In this document: positions 27,415 to 36,250 of the stretch, piece after piece | Layout of the letters: the number at the start of each line of letters is the position of its first letter | How positions within the stretch are numbered: position 1 is the first letter of the stretch | From: Deltaproteobacteria bacterium | Lineage (GTDB): Bacteria; Desulfobacterota; Syntrophia; Syntrophales; JAAYKM01 | DNA length: 51,034 nt | Assembly: GCA_012522415.1 (NCBI GenBank) | Contig: JAAYKM010000025.1 | Location: forward strand, 1 to 51,034 | Direction of reading: 5' to 3' | Notes under the pieces: model-generated | Told to the model about the DNA's origin: nothing | Databases searched by the model: none | What the model saw: the letters and a program-made list of their open reading frames with translations, nothing else | Made by a program: the position numbers and the translations under genes

Positions 27415-28179
27415 TTATTCCGGCCAACGCGCCACAAAAAACTCGTAGGCGTAGTAGTCCGAATACGTTCGGTGCATTTCAGGTTCTTGCGCAAGCTGGT
27501 CAAGCACGGCCAGCGCTTCGTCGTCGTGCTTGTATTTGCCGCGCAGCGCCTCGATGCGAGTCTCCATCGGTGTATAGAAATCATCCCACCAGGCCTCGTC
27601 CGGCAGGGTGAAGTGGCTGATGAGGGAAAAGCCGCTATTTTCGATTGCCGCCAGGACATCCGGAACCCGGCCCATAGCCGGGTAGTCCAGGTCAAAGCCC
27701 GCTTTGACCTCTGGGGGCGGGTTCTCCTTACGCCAGACGGCGTCGGTGAAGGCGAGGTAGCCGCCGGGCCGCAGCAGCATGCGGCAGACACGCAGGGCGT
27801 TCTCAATACCGATATTGTAGAGCGCTCCCTCGGACCAGACGAGGTCCAAGCTCGCGGGCCGCAGCCCGGGGTTGGCCATGTCACCCACCGTAGGCTGAAT
27901 CCGCTCGGCGAACCCTCGCACAGCAACCGTCGCGCGCAGTCGCTCGATGCTCGCAGCATGACTGTCCAGGGCCACGATGGACCCTGATGTAAGCTCGGCG
28001 AGCTGGATGGTCTGTCCACCGACGCCGCAGCCCAGATCGAGCACCACCGGAGCGGGCGGCAGATCGCGACAGAAGGCAAGGGCCCTTGCGACGCAGGCGC
28101 GGTTGCCTGGTCCCTGCCTGGGGAGCGACTCGTAGAGCTCGAAAAAGATCGGCCAGAAGCGCCGCGAGGGCTCGTTCAT
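27415..28179 (-). CDS. class I SAM-dependent methyltransferase, small-molecule type
   Basis: A 254-aa Rossmann-fold methyltransferase with motif I VLDLGCGVGG at residues 46-55, an acidic motif II (IVALDS), and the post-motif LRPGGYLAFTD. No DPPY or NPPF is present, so a DNA or RNA base target is unlikely; a metabolite, lipid or protein target is more plausible. The ATG at 28179 lies just after the glycohydrolase stop and has a GGGG site; an ATG at 28191 that overlaps that gene is the alternative. It is the last gene of the 15-kb minus-strand run. Confidence 0.8.
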   Translation of the reverse strand: MNEPSRRFWPIFFELYESLPRQGPGNRACVARALAFCRDLPPAPVVLDLGCGVGGQTIQLAELTSGSIVALDSHAASIERLRATVAVRGFAERIQPTVGDMANPGLRPASLDLVWSEGALYNIGIENALRVCRMLLRPGGYLAFTDAVWRKENPPPEVKAGFDLDYPAMGRVPDVLAAIENSGFSLISHFTLPDEAWWDDFYTPMETRIEALRGKYKHDDEALAVLDQLAQEPEMHRTYSDYYAYEFFVARWPE

Positions 28180-28180
28180 C

Positions 28181-29161
28181 TCATGCCCCATTACCCGTAT
28201 CCTGCTGATCGAACACGAGCAATCGCTTTGCAAGTTCCAACGCGTCCACGGGCCAGAAACACTCGGGCCGGGGACGGAGCACATTTGGTCGTCCAGCTTC
28301 CGGGCGACAATTGAGCAGGGAGTCGACCCATTGGCCGGGAACGGCCTTCCGGCCGTGCACGGCACCCAGCAGGGCGCCACAGATGGCGGCGTTGGTGTCC
28401 GTGTCTCCGCCGCGCATGACGGTGTCCACCACGGCTTCCTCCAGATTCGGAGCATGCAGGAGCTGCCACAGGGCGTTGCGGAATGCCGTCAGCACCCACC
28501 CCTGCTGGTGGACATAGTCGGCGGGAGGAGATTCGGCGGCCCCTCGGACCGCTTCCCGGAGGGTTCCATCCACCTTCATGTCTTCCGTCCAGGTCACGAT
28601 CTGCCCGTACAGATCTCGGCCATCGCACCCCTGGCGGATGGCATGGGCAATGGCCATCGTGAACAATGCGTTGGCTTCCCGGCAGACCGGATGGGGATGG
28701 GTGATCGCCGCGTCCTGCCGCGCCCACTCGGCTACATACGCCAAATCATGGTTGGCTCCGAAGATGCCCAGCGGGCTGATACGCATCATCGCGCCGTTGG
28801 CCTGGCTGTCCGGATTGGGACGACCCCGCAGGCCGCCGGCGACGGTCACACCGCAATCGACGGGACCGGAGTCCAGCCAAAAGATGTAGTTTTTTCTGGC
28901 TTCCTCGGGATCGTACCTTCCCTGATCCGCCAGCATGCGGGCCAGCGCAAGCGCCATCTCGGAATCGTCGGTCGGTTGCCCGGCAATCGTGTTCCAGGTG
29001 CCCCCGTCGGCAAGTTTGCGGACGCCCTGGGGATATTCCCGTCGAATCTGTTCTGGGGTCTGAAATTCGACCAGGCTTCCCAACGCATCACCGGCGAGCT
29101 GTCCGAGGAGACAGCCTTGGGTACGATCCAACATCTCTGCTTGGCGCAACGAACTAGTCAT
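28181..29161 (-). CDS. ADP-ribosylglycohydrolase family protein, copy 1
   Basis: All-alpha hydrolase of the DraG/ARH family that removes ADP-ribose from proteins, nucleic acids or small molecules, using two Mg2+ ions. Metal ligands are visible in GQPTDDSEMA (Thr64, Asp65, Asp66) and in the C-terminal MRGGDTDTNAAICGALLGA. The N-terminal GCLLGQLAGDALGSLVEF is typical. The start at 29161 is chosen because it overlaps the previous gene by 8 bases and puts the conserved region at residue 13. A close second copy is encoded at 44155-45177; the two are nearly identical over most of their length. No matching ADP-ribosyltransferase is seen in the window. Confidence 0.9.
   Translation of the reverse strand: MTSSLRQAEMLDRTQGCLLGQLAGDALGSLVEFQTPEQIRREYPQGVRKLADGGTWNTIAGQPTDDSEMALALARMLADQGRYDPEEARKNYIFWLDSGPVDCGVTVAGGLRGRPNPDSQANGAMMRISPLGIFGANHDLAYVAEWARQDAAITHPHPVCREANALFTMAIAHAIRQGCDGRDLYGQIVTWTEDMKVDGTLREAVRGAAESPPADYVHQQGWVLTAFRNALWQLLHAPNLEEAVVDTVMRGGDTDTNAAICGALLGAVHGRKAVPGQWVDSLLNCRPEAGRPNVLRPRPECFWPVDALELAKRLLVFDQQDTGNGA
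28205..29133. repeat. direct repeat of about 0.93 kb, left copy
   Basis: Matches 44191-45119 with a constant offset of 15,986 bases and no net indel. Divergence is scattered, by eye about 10-15 percent. The longest identical run found is 56 bases, 28461-28516 against 44447-44502. Both copies have the same orientation and lie within the glycohydrolase genes. Confidence 0.9.
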
Positions 29162-29801
29162 CCGGCCCCCGGTGGGTGGTGGCGTCATCATCGACCCAAT
29201 CCTCCTCAGTGTAGGACATGCCCTTTCGACCCGGAACCTTGCGCGCAGGCCCGGGGCGGTAAAAGGGGCAGCTTTTCGGGCCGTAGCAAAAGGTTTCAAA
29301 CCGGTACTGTTTCTTTGACGGATTCCAGTGATCGATGATCATTTCCACCGGCATCCGGCAGCCCCAGATACAGCTCGTACATTTGGCGTCGTAGGTCCTG
29401 GCGTCCAGACGGCGATGTCCCCGGCTGCGGTAGGTTTCCAGGTCAGGCGGCACGCCATGAAATGGTGGACCGGCAGGAGTTTCACCCTCGGCATTCCTGA
29501 CGACCTTGATCCCGCTGGTCTTGTAGAGCGCCGCCGTCTCCTTGCGCGGGTCTTCGACCGGCACGGAGCAGCCGCTCAGTTCCATGCCTGTATGGAACCG
29601 GTGCTTTTCGTACGCAGCCTTACCGACCGCAATCAAGAATTTCCCGGCCTCGCCGCCGCAGGTCCCGTCGATGCAAAGCACATACCCCAGGTAGCTGTGG
29701 GACCGCTCATCGAAAGACCGCAAAAGCCTGATGCGGGGCTGGACGGCCACGACACGGCCCGACCAGGATATTTTCTCCGAGCTTTTCTTTGCGTTGGGCA
29801 T
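29154..29801 (-). CDS. cysteine-rich protein of unknown function
   Basis: A 215-aa protein I cannot assign. The C-terminal third has closely spaced cysteines (CTSCIWGC, then a Cys in ETFCYGPKSCPFY) with nearby histidines, as in a zinc- or iron-sulfur-binding module, followed by a basic PGPARKVPGRKG stretch and an acidic tail. The N-terminal part looks like a mixed alpha/beta domain with a CIDGTCGG stretch. The ATG at 29801 has a GGGGAGA site 6-7 bases upstream; an open frame extends to 29831. It overlaps the glycohydrolase gene downstream by 8 bases and follows the DUF499 gene by 32, so it belongs to the same transcript. Confidence 0.6.
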   Translation of the reverse strand: MPNAKKSSEKISWSGRVVAVQPRIRLLRSFDERSHSYLGYVLCIDGTCGGEAGKFLIAVGKAAYEKHRFHTGMELSGCSVPVEDPRKETAALYKTSGIKVVRNAEGETPAGPPFHGVPPDLETYRSRGHRRLDARTYDAKCTSCIWGCRMPVEMIIDHWNPSKKQYRFETFCYGPKSCPFYRPGPARKVPGRKGMSYTEEDWVDDDATTHRGPDD

Positions 29802-29833
29802 CAGTCTTCTCCCCATCCATCGAGTTTGCACCG

Positions 29834-32596
29834 CTATTCGAACTGAACCAGCCCTGATAAGCCGAGGTCTTCGAGTATCTGCTTGAGATCGGCTTCGAAG
29901 GTTCTTTCGAGCTGCCGGTCGATGGTTACTGAAAAATCAATACCGATTTTCAGGTCCGTGCCACTCCGCAGCTTGGGCAGAATCCTGGTCCCAAGGCGGT
30001 TCCAGATTTCGGGCGGGACATCTCCATGAATCCGAAATACCTTTGTGCCAAGGTTTGGTGCAGGTTCCGGCTCCGATCCAGGTCCGGGCCCGGGCGGCGG
30101 CACCGGCGCCGGTGTCGACACCAGTTCTGGACTGCTAGGTGGAACAGGTTCTGGTGGGGCCTTCAATTCAATCGCCTTGGCCTTCAGAAGAAGGAAGACA
30201 CCGGATTCAAAGGTGACGTCCGCTGGATCGGTAAACTCGCTGAAGAGCACGCGTTCATAGCTGCCGTCAGGTCTCAGGCCCGAGGCTAAGCCAAAATCAC
30301 CCCTTGAAACGAACTCGACGATTTTGCTTCTGAGGAGTGTGTCCGGATCAAGAAGACGTGTCAATGATCCATTCAGAAAGCTTTGCCTGAGGCTTGAAAG
30401 CGGCCAAGCGCCCGATTCCCTCAGTGCCGGGGGCCAGTTCCGTTCAATGTAGCCGGCCCCTACGGATTCATTAAGCAGCGCCTGAGATTTCAGCGCCGTG
30501 ATGATACGCCCGCAAAGCGTTTCACTGCCGCTTGAATGCCCGGCCCCCAGGTCGATGGTCTTAAGACCATCAGGCTCCCGCTGGTCAGCGATGACGACAA
30601 ATCGATATCCGCCCCAGACCTCGTCCTTGGCGGCCTCTTCAGCATCAGATAACTTGCCGCGAAGTTCGGCCCGATCATCGCGGTCAAAGTCCCCGCCGAG
30701 CGTTCCTTCTGCGACCTCCCTGGCCACGCGCTTCCAGGCGAGCCACAACTCCACCTTTTCCCTGAAATCGCGCCCGGGCTTTCTTATGCACCACACAAGC
30801 GATCCCGGGTAGAGCCTCGGTGACTTTCCTCGCTGCCTGGTCCATTCCGATATCTGCAATCGCAGCGGGCCGTTGCCCGTCCATTCGGACTCCGGCTCGA
30901 CCACAACGAGTGTGAGCTTCGGCGTGTCCTGTACGGAAGTCCCATCTACCGGAAAGAACGCAATGGGAAGGCTGATCCCTCGCTCAAACTCTTTCTGAAC
31001 CAGACCCCTCATCGTCGGCCTGATTTCTGTTTCTTCGTCCAGTGAAGCCCGGCGGTCGCTCACCACCTTCTTCATGGTCGCCTGGTGGCTGATTTTAAAA
31101 CCGTCCGAACCGACACGCCGGATAAAGTATGACTTGTCTTCGAGAGAAAAGGCGGCCGTGTCCACAGATGTCGTATCGACTTCCGGCTCCCCAAGGGCGA
31201 ACCTCAGCTCCGGCAGGTGTGCCACCTTGTCAATCTGTCCGCCTGAGGACTCAAACAGTATAGTTGTTGCTACGCGTCGGTGAATGTTCCGTAATGCGCC
31301 CTTTGTATCCACATCCAGCGATCTGGCGTGAGACTGTGCTCCGGAAATGTCAGAATCGATAGCAGCCACAAGCCGGGATTCGCCAAGCTGTCCGAGCACA
31401 ACGCTCCGAAACTCCGGGACTTCCAAAGGCGCTGACCCAAGGGTAATCAGCGGCTCTCGCCGGGCTTCAGTGAACCCTGTGCGATATGCCCAGGATATCC
31501 ATTGTGCAAGCATGGCGAGGGTCCCGCGGGTCTGCTGATACTGCGAAAGGGCCAGCCACTTGCGCTGAAAGACAGAAAGGGTCGCCGGATGGAACGGATA
31601 GCAGACTTCAAAACGACCGCGCAGGTATTCCCGGGCCTTGGTTTCTGTGGTGGCGCTGTCCACTGCCGTCCATTCCGGCGGAAGCTGGGCGCGACGCTCG
31701 AAGCACCAGTCTGCATATCTTTTGCAAATAGCTTTACGAACCCGTTCGCTGCCGATGTCCTCAAAAAGCCTCCGGCGCACCACTTCGCTGATCTCGGCTT
31801 CATCATTCGCGATGAGGTCTTTCGCCACCCGGCGAACGACCTTCGTGATCTTTTCCTGCCACTGCATATCCCAGTCGGTCATCTCGACTTGGCTGCGCGG
31901 CAGGCTGATCACCGCCGCGCCCTGTGTGACGCCGGTGGTGGCCACAGTCAGGTTCTGAATGAAGGCATGGAACTGATCCGCCATTCCGCGATGGCGGTTT
32001 AGAAAGTTCAGAACCTCGTCGAAAAGAAGAAGCACCGGTCCGCCCGCCGCCTTAAAAACACGGGCAAGTGCCTCAGTCCCCGGCGGTGTCGTTTTGGCCG
32101 CGTCACCAAGTTCCTTGACACCTTCATTCCCGGCAAGCTGCGATGCCACATCGATCCAGGGCGTTTCCCGTCCCTCCCGGGGGTCCCAGGCATTGCCTAC
32201 AAACGCGGCGACACGCGTCGCCGGCACGGTTTTGATGCCGGCTCCCGCAAGCAGTTCTCCGACGCCTGGGTATTCCGCCGCTTGCTCCCCATGGGTTGCC
32301 AGGTGATAAAGCGCCGCGAGTGTGTGGGTTTTACCGCCGCCGAATTGGGTGATCAAGGTCATGACCGGTGCGGTGTTCACCGTCTCGCCGGAGAGCCGAC
32401 GCAGCACCATGCCGGCGTGTTCACGCAACGCCCTTGTGAAGCAGGTGCGCGCAAAGAATTTATCCGGTTCCCGGTAATCTTCCGGAGCCGTCCCGGCGAT
32501 GACCTGCTCGAGGTGGATGGCGAATTCATCCGGGTTGAACGAGCGGCCCTGTCGGACTTCCTTGCGCGGTGTTGCGATTTTATACCAAGGTTCCAT
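29834..32596 (-). CDS. DUF499-domain P-loop ATPase (COG1483 type)
   Basis: Large AAA+-like ATPase of 920 aa. The P-loop is TQFGGGKTHT (residues 83-92), which lacks the first glycine of the classical motif, and Walker B is LLLFDEVLNF (Asp193-Glu194). A Pro/Ser-rich linker near residues 790-830 leads to a C-terminal domain of about 90 aa. This family travels with DUF1156 methyltransferases in defence islands and, as I recall, is compared with the PglY/BrxC ATPases of BREX; a role in powering recognition or loading of a DNA modification complex is inferred. A strong AAGGAGG site precedes the ATG. It follows the methyltransferase by 15 bases. The central 500 residues have no motif I recognise. 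Confidence 0.82.
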   Translation of the reverse strand: MEPWYKIATPRKEVRQGRSFNPDEFAIHLEQVIAGTAPEDYREPDKFFARTCFTRALREHAGMVLRRLSGETVNTAPVMTLITQFGGGKTHTLAALYHLATHGEQAAEYPGVGELLAGAGIKTVPATRVAAFVGNAWDPREGRETPWIDVASQLAGNEGVKELGDAAKTTPPGTEALARVFKAAGGPVLLLFDEVLNFLNRHRGMADQFHAFIQNLTVATTGVTQGAAVISLPRSQVEMTDWDMQWQEKITKVVRRVAKDLIANDEAEISEVVRRRLFEDIGSERVRKAICKRYADWCFERRAQLPPEWTAVDSATTETKAREYLRGRFEVCYPFHPATLSVFQRKWLALSQYQQTRGTLAMLAQWISWAYRTGFTEARREPLITLGSAPLEVPEFRSVVLGQLGESRLVAAIDSDISGAQSHARSLDVDTKGALRNIHRRVATTILFESSGGQIDKVAHLPELRFALGEPEVDTTSVDTAAFSLEDKSYFIRRVGSDGFKISHQATMKKVVSDRRASLDEETEIRPTMRGLVQKEFERGISLPIAFFPVDGTSVQDTPKLTLVVVEPESEWTGNGPLRLQISEWTRQRGKSPRLYPGSLVWCIRKPGRDFREKVELWLAWKRVAREVAEGTLGGDFDRDDRAELRGKLSDAEEAAKDEVWGGYRFVVIADQREPDGLKTIDLGAGHSSGSETLCGRIITALKSQALLNESVGAGYIERNWPPALRESGAWPLSSLRQSFLNGSLTRLLDPDTLLRSKIVEFVSRGDFGLASGLRPDGSYERVLFSEFTDPADVTFESGVFLLLKAKAIELKAPPEPVPPSSPELVSTPAPVPPPGPGPGSEPEPAPNLGTKVFRIHGDVPPEIWNRLGTRILPKLRSGTDLKIGIDFSVTIDRQLERTFEADLKQILEDLGLSGLVQFE

Positions 32597-32611
32597 CAGA
32601 AAACCTCCTTC

Positions 32612-35600
32612 TCATCTCGGTGCCGCCAGGAGCATGGCGTCCAGTAATCGTTTCTCCTCACTCCCCGACGGGTAGAGCGCGGACAGGGCGTTGGCGAGGC
32701 GCAGGAAGTCCGGACCGCGATCCTGCTCGGATTTAATGAGCATCCGCAAAGCATTGGCCTGCCCACCGGCCTGGAGCAGCATTGCGGCATGAACCCGGTC
32801 GAGGGTTGTGGCCGAAGCATCGATCCGCCCTGGGTCGTCAATGATTATTTTCCTGCCCCGGCCTTTTGGTTTTTGCTGCCTTTGGGCTGCCATCTCCTCC
32901 AGTCCGGGAAGTATCATCTGAGTGCTGTGGTTGGGGGCAAACAGATCTTCCACGACAGATTCCATGCCTGCTGAGCCAAAAAGCTGCTTTGCCCGTTCTG
33001 AAACCGCCATGAGCCGGACCACGCCTTTTTTCGTCTCGATGACACGGCCTTCCCACTTGGGAAGATCGATGCCCAAAGGCTGCGCAAAACGACGGACCAC
33101 GTCGAAGACCAGGCTGTAGCCTTTAGTCTTACCCTTCGTGGTTTCTTCTTCATCGTCACCTATATCACCAGCCTCGTCTTCTTCATCCGCACTTTTGCCT
33201 TTTACCTTTTTTACTTCCCCATTCCCATTTGTCGATTGCAGCGTCCAGAGGAAAAGCGCCGTCAAGCGCGCATCCTCTTCCAGAACACCGGCCATACCGT
33301 TTCGAGCCCGAGCTTCTGCTGTGCCGAGAATTTGTTCGAGGGCCGTTCGCCCTACAACCTCCCAGACCTTTTCCAGGTATTCGGCGAGCTTGACTTCACT
33401 GCCGTCGGCAGTCTCAACCTTCCGGTACCGGCTGAATATCTCCAATGCAGGACCTATGCAGGCGAAGACGAGATCCGCTCCGCGAATGTTCTCCCCCTGG
33501 AGCCGTTCCATCCAGTCGCCTACGCGTTTGGGAAGCTCACGGAGCACGTCGCCCCAATCGCCCACTGGTGCGTCGTCGGGACGCGGGCGGCAAACAAGGT
33601 GAACACTGGTCGCGAGAGCGGCGGAGTTCTGGGATCGAAGTCTGCCAGGGCGCTCTGTGGCAATGGGCCATGAACCTGTGATTGTCCACCCGCCACGTAT
33701 CATGCCGGTGAGTAGCGCCTCCCAGCCCTCGGTTGTCTTGTGGGCGAAGACCACGGAGCCCACACCATCCCCATGTAGCACTCGGCGACCTTCGGAAAAT
33801 GCCTTGGCCATCGTTTCCTCGAACCATGCGCGGTCTTTGGGCTGGCCGTTCACCCGCTTCGTCTCGTCTTGGACGGCTTCACGTATTTTGGAAGCGAGCG
33901 GATTGGCCGGATCGAAGGGATCACGGAGGAGTGGGTGGCCCGATAGCGCGCGCTTCAACCAGACAAGGAAATAATCTGAGAGGTCGGCATAGGGGACTGC
34001 ATCATAGTAAGGTGGATCGGTGAACCATACCTGCGCTGCCTCGTCAGGTAAGGGATGCTGTGTTGCATCTGCGGATTGCAGTTGGCCAGCATTCGAGCCC
34101 GGCCATGCCTCAATAACGCGCGCGGTCCAATCGATTGCACCATCAAGATTACCAGATGAGTCAGACCACGGCACAGCTTCCGCAAAGTCCCAAACAATAG
34201 GCAGTGCCTGGCGTCCGAAGGTATGAGCCACAAATTCTCCGGCCTCAGCCCAGATGACACCTGAGCTTCCGTAGTCTGCGCATCGGCCGACGACCATAGC
34301 CATCGTCGAGCGGATTGCATCGTCTCTTGTTTGGGGTCGGTCGTATGCTGCACGCGCAACGGTCCTCAGCGCCATCTTCTGTCTTGCAGTGAAGAGGTTG
34401 CCCCACTGGAGCATGCCATAGCGCTGAACGCTGAATGCACGACCCGCACCAGAGCCGCCACCGGCAGGGGTCGGCTCATCCGGCACGGGGCAAAGCCCTT
34501 TTTTCCCCCCATTTTCCCATTCGTCCAGAATCGACGTGAGTCGTTTCTCTGCCTTCCCGACGGCCTCGTAATCACGCGCTGTGGGAAGCCGATAGTTCCG
34601 CCCCTGAATACCCGGATACAGCGTGACAACGGCAAGCATCCGAGCGCCACCGATACGCTTACCGTTGGTGTCAAATACCACGTCAGCCCCGCCCCGCTGT
34701 TCGGAAAGCTGGGCGCGGACTCTTTCCGGCGGCAACACCATATTGCAGCAAGGGCATGTGGCCTTGGCTCGGGTAACCGTTCCTCCACGTACATCCTTAT
34801 CTGTTTTCGGATCGAAGATATCGAACTCAACGTGTGGAGGCCCGGCTTCCGGCCGCACAACCTTCAACTTAAGTGCTCGTTTCCGGCTCGCTTTCTTGCA
34901 AAGCCAGAACGACCGCATGAGCGGAATCTCAGCTCCGCAGTTTGGGGACTCGCATTTGACCGTTCTCGCCCAAAGATAAGCGATCGGATCAGCATCATCA
35001 GGATCGCGGGGGTAGAACTCGGCCAATTCCTTCTCGGCCTGTTTCTTGATTTCTCCTCCGACCCGTCGCAGTTCCTCGGCAAGCTCCGGGCCATGGCGCG
35101 GGATATCCTCCAGCATGACCTTGAGAATGAGACAGGCCACTGGATTGAGGTCGCTGGCAAAGGCTTCGCACCCAAGCCGCAAAGCCTCCAGGGGAATCGA
35201 CCCGCCCCCGGCGAACGGGTCCACCACCAGCGGTGTATCCTCGGGGTGGGCCGCCTTGACCAGCGCGCGGGCCGTGGTCAGAAAATGATTGTTCGCCGAG
35301 TTTGTCCAATCGGCAAAATCTCCGATGAACGCGAGAAGCGCTTTGCGCAGACCCTCGTCGGACTTCACCTGTTCGTTCAAGCGAGGGGTGTTCCAGCCCG
35401 GCATGTGGAGCAGGGATTCCTTCGCACTCGCTTTGAACCCCCCGGGGCAAAGCGGGTCGCAGGGATCGGGCAGCAAAAGCGCCATGAGCATCGCCCGGCA
35501 AGCCGCAAGCGGCCGGCGCGCCCACCAGAGGTGAAGCGTCGAAGGATGACCATGGCGGATGGACTTTTCCCGTGCCGAGTGCTTCGAAACCACGGCAATG

Positions 35601-35644
35601 GGGAAATCCACTTCAGCCAGGCGTTTACATTCTTTGGGGATCAT
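32612..35644 (-). CDS. DUF1156-domain DNA methyltransferase (COG1743 type)
   Basis: Predicted adenine- or cytosine-N4-specific DNA methyltransferase, 1010 aa. The N-terminal DUF1156 region has STLHLWWARRPLAACRA at residues 35-51. Motif I is DPFAGGG (142-148) and the catalytic motif is DPPYYDA (from Asp543), far apart because about 300 residues are inserted between them. The insert has cysteines 231, 236, 249, 297, 299 and 300, which look like zinc ribbons and could read the target site. Near residue 850 there is an acidic, low-complexity stretch. The first ATG overlaps the stop of the TOPRIM-like gene. The role is probably self-marking of host DNA. Confidence 0.88.
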   Translation of the reverse strand: MIPKECKRLAEVDFPIAVVSKHSAREKSIRHGHPSTLHLWWARRPLAACRAMLMALLLPDPCDPLCPGGFKASAKESLLHMPGWNTPRLNEQVKSDEGLRKALLAFIGDFADWTNSANNHFLTTARALVKAAHPEDTPLVVDPFAGGGSIPLEALRLGCEAFASDLNPVACLILKVMLEDIPRHGPELAEELRRVGGEIKKQAEKELAEFYPRDPDDADPIAYLWARTVKCESPNCGAEIPLMRSFWLCKKASRKRALKLKVVRPEAGPPHVEFDIFDPKTDKDVRGGTVTRAKATCPCCNMVLPPERVRAQLSEQRGGADVVFDTNGKRIGGARMLAVVTLYPGIQGRNYRLPTARDYEAVGKAEKRLTSILDEWENGGKKGLCPVPDEPTPAGGGSGAGRAFSVQRYGMLQWGNLFTARQKMALRTVARAAYDRPQTRDDAIRSTMAMVVGRCADYGSSGVIWAEAGEFVAHTFGRQALPIVWDFAEAVPWSDSSGNLDGAIDWTARVIEAWPGSNAGQLQSADATQHPLPDEAAQVWFTDPPYYDAVPYADLSDYFLVWLKRALSGHPLLRDPFDPANPLASKIREAVQDETKRVNGQPKDRAWFEETMAKAFSEGRRVLHGDGVGSVVFAHKTTEGWEALLTGMIRGGWTITGSWPIATERPGRLRSQNSAALATSVHLVCRPRPDDAPVGDWGDVLRELPKRVGDWMERLQGENIRGADLVFACIGPALEIFSRYRKVETADGSEVKLAEYLEKVWEVVGRTALEQILGTAEARARNGMAGVLEEDARLTALFLWTLQSTNGNGEVKKVKGKSADEEDEAGDIGDDEEETTKGKTKGYSLVFDVVRRFAQPLGIDLPKWEGRVIETKKGVVRLMAVSERAKQLFGSAGMESVVEDLFAPNHSTQMILPGLEEMAAQRQQKPKGRGRKIIIDDPGRIDASATTLDRVHAAMLLQAGGQANALRMLIKSEQDRGPDFLRLANALSALYPSGSEEKRLLDAMLLAAPR

Positions 35645-36249
35645 GCGACAACCTCTTTTATGACCCGCCGAAGGCAGGCAATTGCCCGCCCAAGGCTATC
35701 TGCCCGTCTGGCGGCGATCTCCGGCCGCCAATAGTTCTGGACATATTCGATCATTCTTGAAGCGTAGGCAGGCCCTACCGGCCTCCCGCTGCCTTGCCGC
35801 GGCGCCATGTCCTTTCGGATCGCCTCTTTTCGGGAACGGCGCGCAAGATTGACCATTTCCCTTTTAGGGTCGACAAGCCCCTCGGGATCTTTGGGGATGA
35901 TAGCGCGGCTTATACCAAGAAAAGAGGCCAGTGTTTCCGAGTCCGCCATCAGCCATGATTCCACCTCCCGCACGGCCACACGAAAACAGAGATATGGAGA
36001 GGGATCGGGCACCCACCGCTTACAGAACAGAGGCGCGCATTCCTTATCATTGTCAAGATCGACCACCACCAGCCAGGGCCACACTTTAGCCGCATTGTTG
36101 AATCCTTGAATTTTTTGATGAAGAAAGGCCTTGCCGTTTTCCCCGTAAATCGTTCCCGGAAAGCCGCCCGCCCCGATGATCAGCTTCTGCGCCACTGCTT
36201 TATCAATAATTCCCTCCACCGCCGCGTCAATGATCAAGACTCCGTCCAT
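35641..36249 (-). CDS. TOPRIM-like (DUF4276/RloB-like) protein
   Basis: A 202-aa protein with the TOPRIM pattern: Glu12 in AAVEGIID and Asp64-x-Asp66 in LVVVDLDND, both after hydrophobic strands. A conserved WLMAD stretch follows. This is the arrangement of the DUF4276/RloB proteins that pair with AAA ATPases, as in AbiL and, more distantly, the PARIS and OLD/Gabija systems. In those pairs the TOPRIM partner is the effector, often a nuclease acting on RNA or DNA. It starts 1 base after the ATPase gene ends and overlaps the methyltransferase by 4 bases. The domain call rests on motif and context. Confidence 0.65.
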   Translation of the reverse strand: MDGVLIIDAAVEGIIDKAVAQKLIIGAGGFPGTIYGENGKAFLHQKIQGFNNAAKVWPWLVVVDLDNDKECAPLFCKRWVPDPSPYLCFRVAVREVESWLMADSETLASFLGISRAIIPKDPEGLVDPKREMVNLARRSRKEAIRKDMAPRQGSGRPVGPAYASRMIEYVQNYWRPEIAARRADSLGRAIACLRRVIKEVVA

Positions 36250-36250
36250 G

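Noticed and set aside
27415-28455. Longer start for the SAM methyltransferase at 28455
   Set aside because: The extra 92 codons are a shadow of the glycohydrolase gene; an ATG with a GGGG site lies right after its stop.
34331-35734. Open frame of 467 codons on the + strand
   Set aside because: Antisense shadow of the DUF1156 methyltransferase, no ribosome-binding site and no domain.
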